NCBI GenBank assembly: GCA_016748015.1 | Contig: JAAOMT010000607.1 | Coordinates: 808,221 to 872,220, forward strand | Direction: 5' to 3' | Origin: Geosiphon pyriformis | Taxonomy: Eukaryota; Glomeromycota; Glomeromycetes; Archaeosporales; Geosiphonaceae | Length of the DNA stretch: 64,000 nucleotides | Part shown: one piece after another, positions 21,700-33,313 of the stretch | Layout: each line of letters begins with the position of its first letter | Numbering within the stretch: the first letter of the stretch is position 1 | The notes under the pieces: model-generated | What the model was told of the DNA's origin: nothing | The model's input: the letters and a program-made list of their open reading frames with translations, nothing else | Databases searched by the model: none | Made by a program: the position numbers and the translations under genes

Positions 21700-22372
21700 T
21701 ACGAATCTGGTTGTTCAAAAAGGGAATGGCGAGTCGCCTAACACCTTGTTTGTTGAGTTTTAAAAAAAAAGACGTGACAGTTATGTGATCCTTTGAGCAA
21801 AATAAAGAGAAAAAAGTTAATAATTTGGATTGAAATACATCAGTAAACTTTTTTTTACTATAAATATTTACCACAAGTTGTCAACTTGTGTAATGACCGA
21901 TTTTTGGCCTTTGACTGTGAAGCCTCTTAAAGCTCGTATAATGACTTTTTCCTGGAGGATAAGATGTCAATATTTTCTAATTCCTAAACTTTGAATCTAA
22001 TCATGGAATGTCAATAGTTGCAACATGATATTTTGCTTATTAACTTAGTATTATATTATTATTTAATTATTTTTAATGTTATCTTATTAAAATTTAATTT
22101 GTAATAATTTACAAATATATTAATATTTTTTTAACTAAAAAATTAGCAAACTAAAAGTTTAATAACATTATTCGAACAAAAAATTATTTACTTTAGCAAT
22201 TACCAAAAAGACTAAAATATTTATACAAGCAAAAATTATAAAAAATTTCAGTAAATTCTTTATAAAATAATAAACAGGTTTACCGAGTATTTTAAAAAAG
22301 TGATTTTAAGTAAAACTAGTCTTTAAAAGGATTTTCTAGATAATCTTGCAAAATATTTAAAACCCTGGGTTA
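21700..22372. other. Divergent promoter region
   Basis: 673 bases between two genes reading away from each other (TBRG1-like to the left, T5orf172 protein to the right). AT-rich, no ORF of note. It must hold both promoters. I see no clear shared element. Confidence 0.5.
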
Positions 22373-24836
22373 ATGCAAATTTTGGGCAAGTCGTGTGAAT
22401 ATTCAAACGTTATGTCCTCTCACCTTAACGTTTCCACCCCTGTCGAAGCGAATAGCAAGTTAAAGCAACTCACCTTAGAAGAATTATTTGGAAATACCCC
22501 TTTATCTAATATCTCCAACTCTCCAAAGTCCCCGTCCTCAAGTCAAAGGCGTAAATGTGTCCAGTCATCTAACAATCGTTCGGCTGTCTCCTCACCGTCT
22601 AACACCCCACTTTGCGGAGGAATATCGCTCACCACTGGACTTCCCTGCAGACGTCTTGTCACTTCAGACAATTTTTGTTTTCATCATCGATCACAGAGGT
22701 TGGGACTCAATGGTAATCTCTTCGGAATGCCCACCACACCGAGAAATGGTATTTTGGATCTCTCGGAAACCGTTCAATTAACTGAAGCGAGGGATCTCGT
22801 AGATATTGATGATGAAGCTTCAGTCAAAAGCGTAACTCGTGAGCAAAACAGTCCTATTCCCTCATTATTGCTCGATGAAAGTGACAATGAGTTCAAAGAG
22901 GTAGAGACTTTGGTGAATCAATTGAACGAAATATCGATCGCTAAAGTTGAAACGCTCTATGATGATAAATCCCAAAGACGTGACCGAGTTCATGATCGCG
23001 ATATCAAAGCAACATCCAGCTCCACCTCAAAAACTGAAATGCAGTCGACTGATTCCTTAATTGTTCCAACTTTGCCCACAAAAATTGAACATAAACCATT
23101 AAAAATAAATATGACTCAATCATCTAAAAGAGGTTCCTCACTTGTGCCATCCAAGGAAAATTCAAATACTCCATCAGTTTCATCACCTATATTTTCAAAG
23201 ACGTTCCCCTCGACTCCATCAGAGACTACTCATCAAAAAGCGAAAACACCAACACCTTTTAAAACTAATTTCACGGACAATATGTTTAGAACACCGCCTA
23301 CACCGACAACGAATGTAATGAACCAAGAGGTGTCACCTCACTCTCCACGACTTTTACCTGAGATCTATGATAATAAACAACAGGAGATTGGTTGCTCAGA
23401 CCCTAGTGGCCAATCATTTAAATCAGACAGTCAAAAGGAAAATGTTTTACTGAGTCCAAAAATAGGGAATGAGCATTTGAAATCACGAGAAACTTCCCGG
23501 CAACTCCTCCAATCCGAAAATTCCGAACTCCCAGATGGCGAATATAAGAGAGAGTCTAATTCAGTTCAGAGGAGCTCCGAGCATCCGGAAGAGGATAAAT
23601 ATTTCGAGATATGGCATGACTTTTCCGCTCCTTCTAATACATCCGAGTCGTCTTTGCCATCTGAAAGTGAACTTGAGGAATCTTGGGTAACTCAATCCAA
23701 AAAAACAGAAATCGAATCCACTTCTTTGTCTAAAAGTTTTACCAATAAGAAATCAATTGGTGTCGAAGAAAGTCTTTCAAACCCTAATGAATCCAGCCTA
23801 CTCACAACCACATGTGCACGAGTTCAAATAGATTTTGAAAATCAAAAAATCTTTACGGCACCATCTGACTCATCTTCATTCAAAAAATCGCCAGGCTCTA
23901 TTCGGTGTCAGGGTTGCAATAGCAAAACGGGGAATCAATGTGCGCGCTCAATTAAAATTACCAATGAAACCGCAAATTTGGTGGAATGGCATTGCTTTCA
24001 GCATCGAGTAGAAAATGCTAATTTGGAGTCTTCCTTAATCATGGAATCTTTAGCATTTGTTCCGGGACAATCGAAAATTGTATGGCTCAGATTTGAGGGT
24101 ACTCCTTCCGTTTTTAAGTTGATTATTTTATTAACAAGATCTCAATTGGTGAAATTAAATTTATTATGGTTTTCGGGCATGTGACCAGATTGGGTTAAAA
24201 AAAATTTAAAGCCAGAAACTAAAAAAATGTTGGTCGAAGAAATGAAAAAGCCTATATCGGATGGTGATGAACCTGGATTTATTTACGCATATCAATTGGT
24301 TGACGGTAACGAGTGATTTTTTCTTTAAAAATTTCATCTTTGGAAAATTTCCTTATAATGTCTCTGTTTTATTCTCCCAAGGCCCTTCTGGGCATCATGA
24401 TCCAAACTATAACTTATATAAGGTTGGAAGAGCCACTAATGTCCAGCGACGTTTGTACCAATGGCTTCGTCAATGTGGCTATGAGCCAACAGTAATCGAA
24501 TACTTTCCGAATGTAACACTGCCTAGTTCGTGTTCTCATCATGGATCTTTCACACTTAATGTTGAAGATGATCAAGATGATAATGGCTTACAACCTGAAT
24601 TGATAAATGCGTTTATAAATGGCCCAAAATGTAAGTATACTCATCGGGCCGAACGCTTGATACATATTGAGTTGGGTGACAAATATCATGCAAACATGCC
24701 GAAATGTGAAGGTTGCGGTAACTATCATCGGGAATGGTTTAAATTACCAGCTTCCGATTTGGACGACTGGGACGAATTGAGGCGCGTGATAGTTCATTGG
24801 CTGACATACATAGAAAAAACATATGGAGTGGGGTAG
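22373..24836 (+). CDS. GIY-YIG / T5orf172 (DUF1766) protein, Mug113-like, 765 residues
   Basis: Three exons: 22373-24098, 24189-24305 and 24382-24836, with introns of 90 and 76 bp. All joins are in frame and rebuild FEDWVKKNLKPETKKML and then GFIYAYQLVDG joined to PSGHHDPNYNLYKVGRATNV. That last region is the GIY-YIG-like core of the T5orf172 family: GFIYAYQLVD, LYKVGRATNVQRRLYQW, and a later Glu in HRAERLIHIEL with a CEGCGNYHREWF knuckle. Fungal members include the meiotically induced Mug113 of fission yeast. The rest is disordered and rich in Ser, Thr and Pro. Two Cys/His modules of similar spacing stand out: LCGGISLTTGLPCRR then FCFHH, and CQGCNSKTGNQCARS then HCFQH. A second possible start is ATG 22412. 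Whether it cuts or only binds DNA is unknown. Confidence 0.85.
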
Positions 24837-25472
24837 AAGATTCTGTTGATTCGCTTGTTGAAATCAAAATATTTTTGGAAATCAACCCTTTCTTCAAGAC
24901 ATATTTATCACTTAACTCCCCTGATCAAATAAATCGGTAGATTTTGCGGATCTAACTTGATGGAAAACCGGAAAAAAAAAATGAATTCAAGATTCCGATA
25001 TACGCATGTACAAAGACAATAAATAAAAAAAGATTTTGTCACAAAATGAACTTTTCAAAAGTATTCACATTTTTGGCTCGAAATCAAAGTTAATATATTC
25101 TCCATTTGGTGATTCTAATCTGGACAGTAAATTATTTGACATGAAAAAACTCTTTCCTCAATGAAAAAACAATATCGACTTTTAACACCTTTTTTTTATC
25201 AAAAAGATTTCTTACCAAAATAAGTAATTTTTTTTTGAACATTATTATAAATTTTATTAAATTAATATACACCGGGTGACTGGTCACGTGTATGTATATT
25301 TTAATGTATTATAATATTTTTCATATACATATAAATCTTGTAATATTTTGAAATGAAATGAATGTAAAAAATATTTTTGTAACATGGTAATTTATTCTAT
25401 TACTTAATAATTTTATATTAATAAAAACAATTTAAAAATTCTAAAGTTAGTCTCCTTTTTCATAATAAAACA
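24837..25472. other. AT-rich spacer with a LINE-tail-like hairpin
   Basis: No gene seen. At 25276-25287 GTGACTGGTCAC matches the LINE tail stem-loop, here with a fully paired stem, inside a larger imperfect inverted repeat (ATACAC at 25267-25272 and GTGTAT at 25288-25293). Confidence 0.5.
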
Positions 25473-26547
25473 ATGAACTTTTCATCTGAACAAGAAGACA
25501 ACGAATTTCCAACATTATCCTCACTCGAATCTCTGCCCACAAAAGACCCACAGGTCTTCTCACTATTTAACACTGAAGATCCGTTGCCACTACCGCCTAT
25601 ACATAAAATTTCACTAAATTCAACTGTTGTTTATTCTGGACAACGGTTTCAAACGTATTTGCCTAAATTCCGTAGTTTAGAGTCAAAATCTCGGATTGGT
25701 AGTAAAAATCAAAGTGAGTACTTTTAAGTAAACTTTTTGACAGTAAATGAGATAATGGATGTTACACACTCTGAAATAAATTTCTATTTTATTAACGTAA
25801 TTTTTCATTATTTTTCTTAATGAATGAATCGCTGTATTAAATTTTGATGTGAAAATTACTCGAGAAAAAATAATTGAACGTAAGCGAACTGATTCGTTTT
25901 TTCGGTATGAAGTTAAGCGTAAAGATAAGGGCTCGAATGTGAATATCATAATTTAACTTTCTTTGGGTTGTAGTTGTCAGATTCACTGAATAATTATGAT
26001 TTTTTTGATTCAATCCTTCCATTTATCGTCCGAAAAAGAACAGTCTTTCACACAAAAACTAGTAATTGGACCAGCTATCGGCCCAGTTGTAGCTTTTCAT
26101 AACATGATACCCTCTTCCCAATCTCGTTCTGCTTCACCATCATCATCTTCTTCTTCACCATCACCATCACCATCATTAACCACTCAGACTACAAAGCAAA
26201 AACGAAAAGACATCACTAGTGTCCCCAAAAAGACGATATCACCGAAAAAGAATTCTCGTAAAAAGAAAAGAGGTATATTTGATCCTGACTTTTCAACTGC
26301 AAGTGAAAATGGCGATGGTCAAGATGAAGTTGGTGATAATGATGTAAGAGGAGACAAAGCAAAGGATCAAGCTGATTTTGGATGGGCAATGTTTGAACGT
26401 GCTCGTTTAAATGATGATGGCTTGGTTAAAGGTAGTTCAAGTAGATCATCAATTACGAGAGGGAAAACGAGAGGTAGTGGAAATAGAAGCGGAGTGCAAA
26501 AGAGAAAAAATCGATCAACAAGAGGTCAAAGGATACGAAGAAGTTAA
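25473..26547 (+). CDS. Basic Ser-rich nuclear-type protein, unknown, three exons proposed
   Basis: I do not recognise the protein. Exon 1 (25473-25713) reads MNFSSEQEDNEFPTLSSLES and ends at a GTGAGT donor. The last exon (about 26044-26547) carries GPAIGPVVAFHNMIPSS, a Ser/Pro run, a Lys-rich part (KKNSRKKKRGIFDPDF), FGWAMFERARLN and an Arg/Gly-rich tail (TRGKTRGSGNRSGVQKRKN). A middle exon of about 25865-25938 (IIERKRTDSFFRYEVKRKD) keeps the frame to give 272 residues, but its 3' donor (GTGAAT) is weak and the first intron would be 151 bp. Basic clusters suggest nuclear location and nucleic acid binding. Confidence is good for the two outer exons and low for the middle. Confidence 0.55.
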
Positions 26548-27669
26548 GGTATTGCTACGATTATTTTACATCCATTTGTAGAGTATAAAATATAAAATGA
26601 TCAAATTCTAAAAATACAAAACGTGTCAATCATCGATTGTTCTCAAATATGATTTTTTCGTCCAGCATCTAAACAAAATTAAATTATATGCTTATTTTAT
26701 ATGAAGTTAAGTTAATAATTATAAAAAAAGAAAATAACAAAATAATAATGAGATAAATAAATAAAATTACTTTGAGACATTTGTAATGATTACATTTTCG
26801 ATTAAAATTGCTAAAACTTTATTAATTAAACATTAATGTAATTCTTTTAACTTTTCATATTTATAAATTAATCATTGGTTAAACATTAAGTTAAATATTA
26901 TTAACATAAAATAAATTTAATAATATTTTTTTTAAGTAATTAAAAAGTATTATATATATATAAATTTTATTAAATTCAAATGTTTTAAAATTTTATAATA
27001 TATTTTTAAAATATATTTTTTATTAATATATAAATTATTAACAATTTATTAAAATTGAAAATATTAACAAAAAATAAACAATAAAAAATATATAATATTT
27101 CAATTATTAAAAAACAATGATTTTATGTTTTTTAAAAACTTTAATTCTATTATTATTGTATTTAAATAAGCTTTTTTTTGAAAAAATTGGTTTAATTATT
27201 TAATTTTGTTTTATTAAAACTTATAAAATAACTAATTTTAATTTATTAAAATAAGTAATTAATTAATTTTAAATTATTAAGTATTTTATTAAACTTTTAA
27301 ATATTTTGCCAATTTTTTAAATATTACATAGTTTAAAATATTATATAATCTAATTATTGTATTTTTAATTATATTTGTATATTATATAAATTAAAACTAT
27401 AATAATATTTAATAATTTAATTAAATAATAATTAAGATAATATTATATATTAATTGATAATGAAAATTATAAAAATAACTTTATATTAATTAATAATTTA
27501 ATTTTTATTTAATAATAATACTGTTTTTAAAATATTAAACTTAAATTTAATGTTAAAAAATATTTTATAACTACAACTAAAGCAAAGAATAAAAAAGCTG
27601 CAACTAATACTTTTTTTTTGGTATTTTATAAAGTTTTAACCAGAAAAGTTTTCTCTGTTGTATAAATAG
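26548..27669. other. AT-rich desert
   Basis: Nearly all A and T with no reading frame of interest on either strand. It is probably old repeat sequence beyond recognition. Confidence 0.6.
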
Positions 27670-29480
27670 TTTTATAAGTAATTATTTGAGTGTTACAACA
27701 AATAACAAATCCATAACTTGGTATTTAATAACTAGTAATAATAATGGTTTCTAAAAGTTTGAAGTTTAAAGATTTTGATTAAATTCTTTGTATAATGAAC
27801 AAAAATTTAATGAATGGTTTTTTCTATGGATTTTTTTTTTCAATATAATAGTCAGTTTATTCTGACAATTGTGCTTTTTTGGTAAATTATTCTTAAATTT
27901 CTATCTTTGTTTCTGGGTCTTTTACCAAACTATTCTTGACATTGTTATTAATAGAATTTTAATTATTAATTAACATAAAATTATTCTTATAATTCTTATT
28001 ATTAATTAGTATATTATATTATTTCAAGTATTACTTATTAACTTAATTAAATTATCAAATATTACTATTTAATTAATAATTTGATTTGTATAAATAGAAA
28101 TTAAAATAATCAAATTACATAATATTTCGAACTATGTAATATTTAAGAATTTACCAAAATTTGCAAAAATTTGTAGAAATTTGTAGAAATAATAAATAGT
28201 TTATTAAAATAGTTAATAGTTTAATAAAATAATTTGTAGTTTAATGAAATATATTTTTAGTTCATTAAAATTATAGCAAAAAAAAAAGTTCAAGTTTATA
28301 GACTAGTATTATAACAAGTTGTATAAAAAAAAAGCTTTTTTTTGAAAAAATGTATTTTTTTATATATATTTTTCTTTAGATTTATTCTTGTTAGTACAAT
28401 TTAAAAATAAAAATATATTTTAAAAACCAATTTTTAAAAAGCATTTATGCTTGATATTTTCTGAAACCTAACTAATACTTTTAAAATTGATTAACTACTA
28501 ATTTTAGTAAACTATTAGTAACTTCAGATCTGAATAGAAAACAATTTTTTTAACAATATTTTATTTTTTTTTCATTTTTTTTATTTTTCTCTTTTTTTAT
28601 TATTATAATTATTAAGATAACCTACAAACAAAATTCCTGTAGAAAAGTTGACTTTTATAGCAAAGTAACTACATATTTTTAGTAAGCTTTTAGATGAGCA
28701 ATTTCTAAGAAAGAGTTAATGTTTACTACAATATAACTATACAAAGTAATTGGCATAAAATTGGTTATTTCACTAATAAGCCCTATAATTTAAATTATAG
28801 AAGATAATTTAAAAATAAAATTCAATTATTAGAGATTTAACTACTTTCAAAAAATATGAATTTACAACAAATAAGCATTAACAATATTTAAGAAAAAAAA
28901 CCAAAAAACTTTCAGTAACAATATTAATTACTTAGTATTTAATTTTTTTAATTAATTAATAAACAACAAAAAAATAAAACAAAAATAAAAAAAATAAGAA
29001 AATGAAATAAAAATTAGTATTTTATTAATAGTTATAATTAAAAACTATTGATCTAATGTGGTTATATATTGGATTTTATCAATATAAAGTATTAATAGTA
29101 TAGAATTTATTAATAATTTTTAATTAATTTTATGATAATATATATTTAAATAATAATAGATGTTTTATTAATATTGGTATGATTCTATTTTAAGTTATAA
29201 AAAACTATTTTTTAAAAAAAAAAGGATTGAATAATTATTAATCTCTAATTATTGTTTTAATTTGAATACTTTTTTTGTTTTTAATACTTTTATTATATAT
29301 ACATAATTTGTATTATATAAAATCTTACACATTTTTAAGCAATATACTATAATTTTTTAATAATATGTTATGATTTTCTGATAATATGCTTATTTATTGA
29401 GTATTATTCTTCTATTAATCTATTTTTACTATCTGTTTTTGTACTTTTTTTTTGTACTTTTTTTTCTATAAATAATAACA
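27670..29480 (-). repeat. Old B/C-type LTR split by an LTR A copy
   Basis: 27670-27942 follows the minus-strand C LTR at 43906 onward (shared AATAACAAATCCATAACTTG and the TTTCTGGGTCTTTTA segment). After the LTR A insert, 28921-29480 continues the same alignment, including the hairpin (TAATAG 29026-29031, CTATT 29045-29049) and ends in a B-like TCTATAAATAATAACA. Most differences are C to T or G to A. Joining both flanks restores the uninterrupted LTR. Confidence 0.75.
27943..28920 (+). repeat. Solo LTR A copy 2, AT-mutated
   Basis: Follows LTR A (2346-3319) over its length, from TGTTATTAATAG to CAGTAACA, with C replaced by T and G by A at very many sites. The flanks are ACAT on the left and ATAT on the right. 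The uninterrupted C LTR has ACAT here, so this is a 4-bp target duplication with one later C-to-T change. No internal element sequence remains, so it is a solo LTR. Confidence 0.85.
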
Positions 29481-31640
29481 GCTAGACAGAATGTTTTAAA
29501 AGCTTTTTCCTTAGTTAATAATAGTGAAAAGCTGTTTTTGGTGGCTATTAAAACATCTTTCTCATTTTTGGTTGGTTTTTTATTAGTCAAAATTTTTTTA
29601 AAAAAACATACTTAGATTAGTTTCAGTGTTGTTTCTACTCTTACCAAGAGCCCAAAAGTTTTTAATAGTAAGCCAATTAACAAATTGAATTTTTCAACCA
29701 TTGCTGTTATGTCTAATGTCATTAATACCACTTCTTTAAAAATGGCCAGAAAGATCAAAGATTCCAAAAAACAGAAGCAGTTATTCATTTTTACTATTGT
29801 TATACAAATTTCTTTGTGGTTTTTGATAAGATCTTGAATGATATCTTTATTGTATTATCTAACATATTATCTAAGATGGGCCAAAATTAACTACTGGTTG
29901 TATTTTTAAATATGGTTTTTTTTGGCAAATTATTATTAGTCTTAGAAATAAAACAACAGTCTTTTATTAAATCATTTATTTTTAAAAACTGGACTGATTA
30001 AATAAAAACTGATTTATTTTTTCTGCTAATCTTTGGTACTGTTACTAATAGTGTTTAAAAAACTATTTCTAATTATCAAAATTTTGCTAAATAGATAATT
30101 TCTACTCTGGTGCTACTTTTAAAATTAAATTGACTTATATTAAGACTGTTTTTCAGTTTGTGCATGGTTTTTTGGATATTAAGTCAGTATTAAAAAACAA
30201 TATAAAGCTTTTTTGCATGAAATTTGTTTTTTAAAAGTCTTTAAAAACTGTATTTTTGGTTAAGTTTACAAGTTTTGTTCACTTAATCATTCTTAAAATT
30301 GTTAAATCTTTGTTGGTTTTTGAGTCTGGTTCTTTTTCTGCTGTTGTTGTTTTGCATAATGTGCTTTTAAGTGTGTTTGCTGTTGATATTAAGACAATAC
30401 TTAATGTTTTTGGTGAAATTATCTATGTTATACTGAAACTTGTTAGTGTTTAATAATATATTATTGTTTATTTTAAAGAATTGAATGTTGCTGTATTTGT
30501 TTTAAATTATTGATTGGTGTTGATAAACAAGAATAGTATTAGAATTTTTTTTTAATTAATCAAAATAAAACTATTTTGTCTTATAATAAGTTTAAGACCA
30601 AATTGGTCAATTTTTTTTTTAACTATATTGCCTTTAAGATTAGTAATATAATTTTTTAAATTAATAGTCAAACTTGTTTTATTTTTTGCTTTTTTAATTT
30701 TAGTTAATGTTTTTAGTTTACTCTGATTATATTTGGATCTTAGACTGATTTGAATACTATAGTAGTTAAAATTAATATACTAAAGAAGTACTATATTTGA
30801 TAAGAAACTTTTAATTATTGGCACTGTTTTAAATATTAAGAAATAGACTATCTGATTGTAAATTATAAGATGTTTTCACTTTTTTTTCCAAGAGTTTTAA
30901 GATTCTTAAGATATTTATATTATATTTTATAAGTATTAAGTTTTATGTTAAAGCTTTTGCTTTTTTGAGTTTTTCTGAGTTTTTATCTCTAATAACTTTT
31001 GTTTTTTTTTCTGTAATTGTTGGTGATTCTTTGGTGTCTTCTCAATTGACTTTTTTGAAATCTGATTTGGCCAAACTTTTTGCTTTAATTGAGTCAATTA
31101 TCAAGTCTGTTAACTTTCTAATTGCTGTGTTTGAACAATTTATTAAGAGTAATTTGCTTTTAAACAGTATTTTTAATCTTAAAATCAATAAACTTATGAT
31201 TTATTTGAATTTTTTTAGCAAAGTTGTTGATAAGTTGAAAAAAAACAGTTTTATTAAAAAAAAGTACTATATAAATAATATTAACATGTTTAATAATTCG
31301 GATTTTCTAATTGGTATTAATGATAATACATTTTTTAACTTAATATTTTTTTGAGTACATAAGCCTAATAGTATTAAAACTAATTTTTTAAAAACAGCTG
31401 AATAGCTGGTTAGATTGGTTTTTTGTAATGTTAAATTGTTTAATATAGTTTAAAAAATATTAACTTTGAGTAAGTTTACTTTTTATTGTATTAATATAAT
31501 ATAGTTTAAACTAATTTAAATAGCTAGTTACATATAGAAAATACATAAATTATATTTAGTTTTAAAACACTTAGTTTGTTTTTAATTTCTAAATAATAAT
31601 TGGACTATGTTCATTAAATTTTTAAAAAAAAAATTATTAT
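29481..31640 (+). mobile_element. Decayed LINE (ORF1 part and tail)
   Basis: AT-mutated. Two open stretches, 30256-30453 and 30965-31354, read as parts of a LINE ORF1-type protein: the second has SDLAKLFALIESIIKSVNFL and KINKLMIYLNFFSKVVDKL, a heptad-like pattern. The LINE 3' tail follows at 31515-31640, including a mutated tail stem-loop (TAGCTAGTTAC) and an A-run. ORF2 is missing, so most of the element has been deleted. Confidence 0.6.
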
Positions 31641-33313
31641 TGTAACTAATATCTTAAAAACAATTTTTAAAACAATTTTATTACAAATTAATTTTAATAA
31701 AAACTAAAAATAAAACTTATTTAATAATTTTAACAAAAGCTTTATATTTTAATTATAATAATATTAAGTAATTTGAATTAAAAAATTTACAAAAAATTAA
31801 TTATAAAATAAATTAGAATTTACACTATTAATATTTTTATAATTGAAAACCATAATTTTTATTAATTATTACATGTATTAGCCATTGATATTACATAATT
31901 AGCCATTCTATTTTTAGATAGTAATTAATGATCTGATTATTAATTTAATTATTAACCTAGTCATTAATTTAATTGTTGATTATTTTTAATAGCTATATAA
32001 GTAATAAGTCTCTTAACTATAAAAAAACATGATCAAATATAAAAAATAAAATAACAACTATTATCTCAATTCTTCTTATATCACTTATTTTCTTTTTTTA
32101 CTTTCAAGTATTTGAACATCTTAAAATAAAAGATTACTTGTTGGGATTTATCTACTTTTTTTTTGACTTATATAATTGTAATATTTAAAGATTATTGAAT
32201 AAAATGTGATTGAAGAATATTTTTAATACTTGATATTAAATTCTAAGAATGTTAATATAAAGCATAGAATTATACTAGTGTGTTATTATTTGTTAACAGT
32301 ATGAACTATTTTTCTATTTTCAAATTTTTTGGTTATCTTTTAAAAAAATAGTAATTGAGATATTTTATAAGATTGATCTTGCATATTAAATTCATACTTA
32401 TTTAATTTACTCCTTAAAGTTGAATCCTCTTTAATTAATTCTATTACTTTACAAATTCTGTTTTCTTTTGCTATCTATTAGCTTGTTACTTTAATCCATA
32501 ATAATATATTTATAAAATTTATTTTATAATACTGTTTTATGTTTTAATATTTAAAAAAAGCATTTTAAAAAAATGTTGAATATTTGTTTCTATTTTTAAA
32601 GAATTTTTTAGGTAATAAAACTATTAAAAACAACAAAAAAAATAAAACTTGTCTTTTTTTATTTTAATTGTAATCATAAAATTATGAAAAAGAAAGAGTT
32701 TTTTGTATATTTATAATTTTTTTTAAAATTAAAATATGTAAACACTTTATTAATTTTATATTGTTTAAACAATAATTAAAAACTTTGTAAATTTTGATAA
32801 AATTATTGTTTATTAAAATAATAATAAAATTATTTTTGCAAATTATTAAAAATTTTTATAAAACTAAAAAATAAATAAATAATATAGTTTTAATTAGTTT
32901 GAATAGTTAATAATATGTAAAAAATATATAAATAAAAAACAATATTATTAATTGTAATTTAAACCAAAAATTAATATAAAATTACTATTATTAACTTAAC
33001 AAATATTATTATTTTACATTTTACATTTTACATTAATTATTATTAATAATGTAATTTGTACAATACACAAATTATAATTAAAATTATGTAATATTAAAAA
33101 ATGATTTATAAGAATAATATTATGAAAAAATTTGATTTTTTGCGATTTATGCTGCACAACTTATAAAAGCGGGGGTAGGGTTGATTCAACCCCAAGTTTT
33201 AAGTTTTCGAAGAACTTTCTAGATATAAAAGTTTTCAGCTGATCCTAAACATAGATTTTAAATATAAGTATCAGTTTCGGAAAGCTTAATTTCTCATTTC
33301 AGATTTTAAAAAT
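31641..33313. other. AT-rich desert and upstream region of RSM22
   Basis: No gene seen. The final 150 bases are less AT-rich and hold a near-palindrome, GGGTTGATTCAACCC with a G-rich left shoulder (about 33174-33195), about 120 bases before the RSM22 start codon. Confidence 0.5.

Noticed and set aside
30256-31354. Two open frames in the AT desert as host genes
   Set aside because: They have LINE ORF1-like composition, lie directly before a LINE tail and have no introns or promoter-like context.
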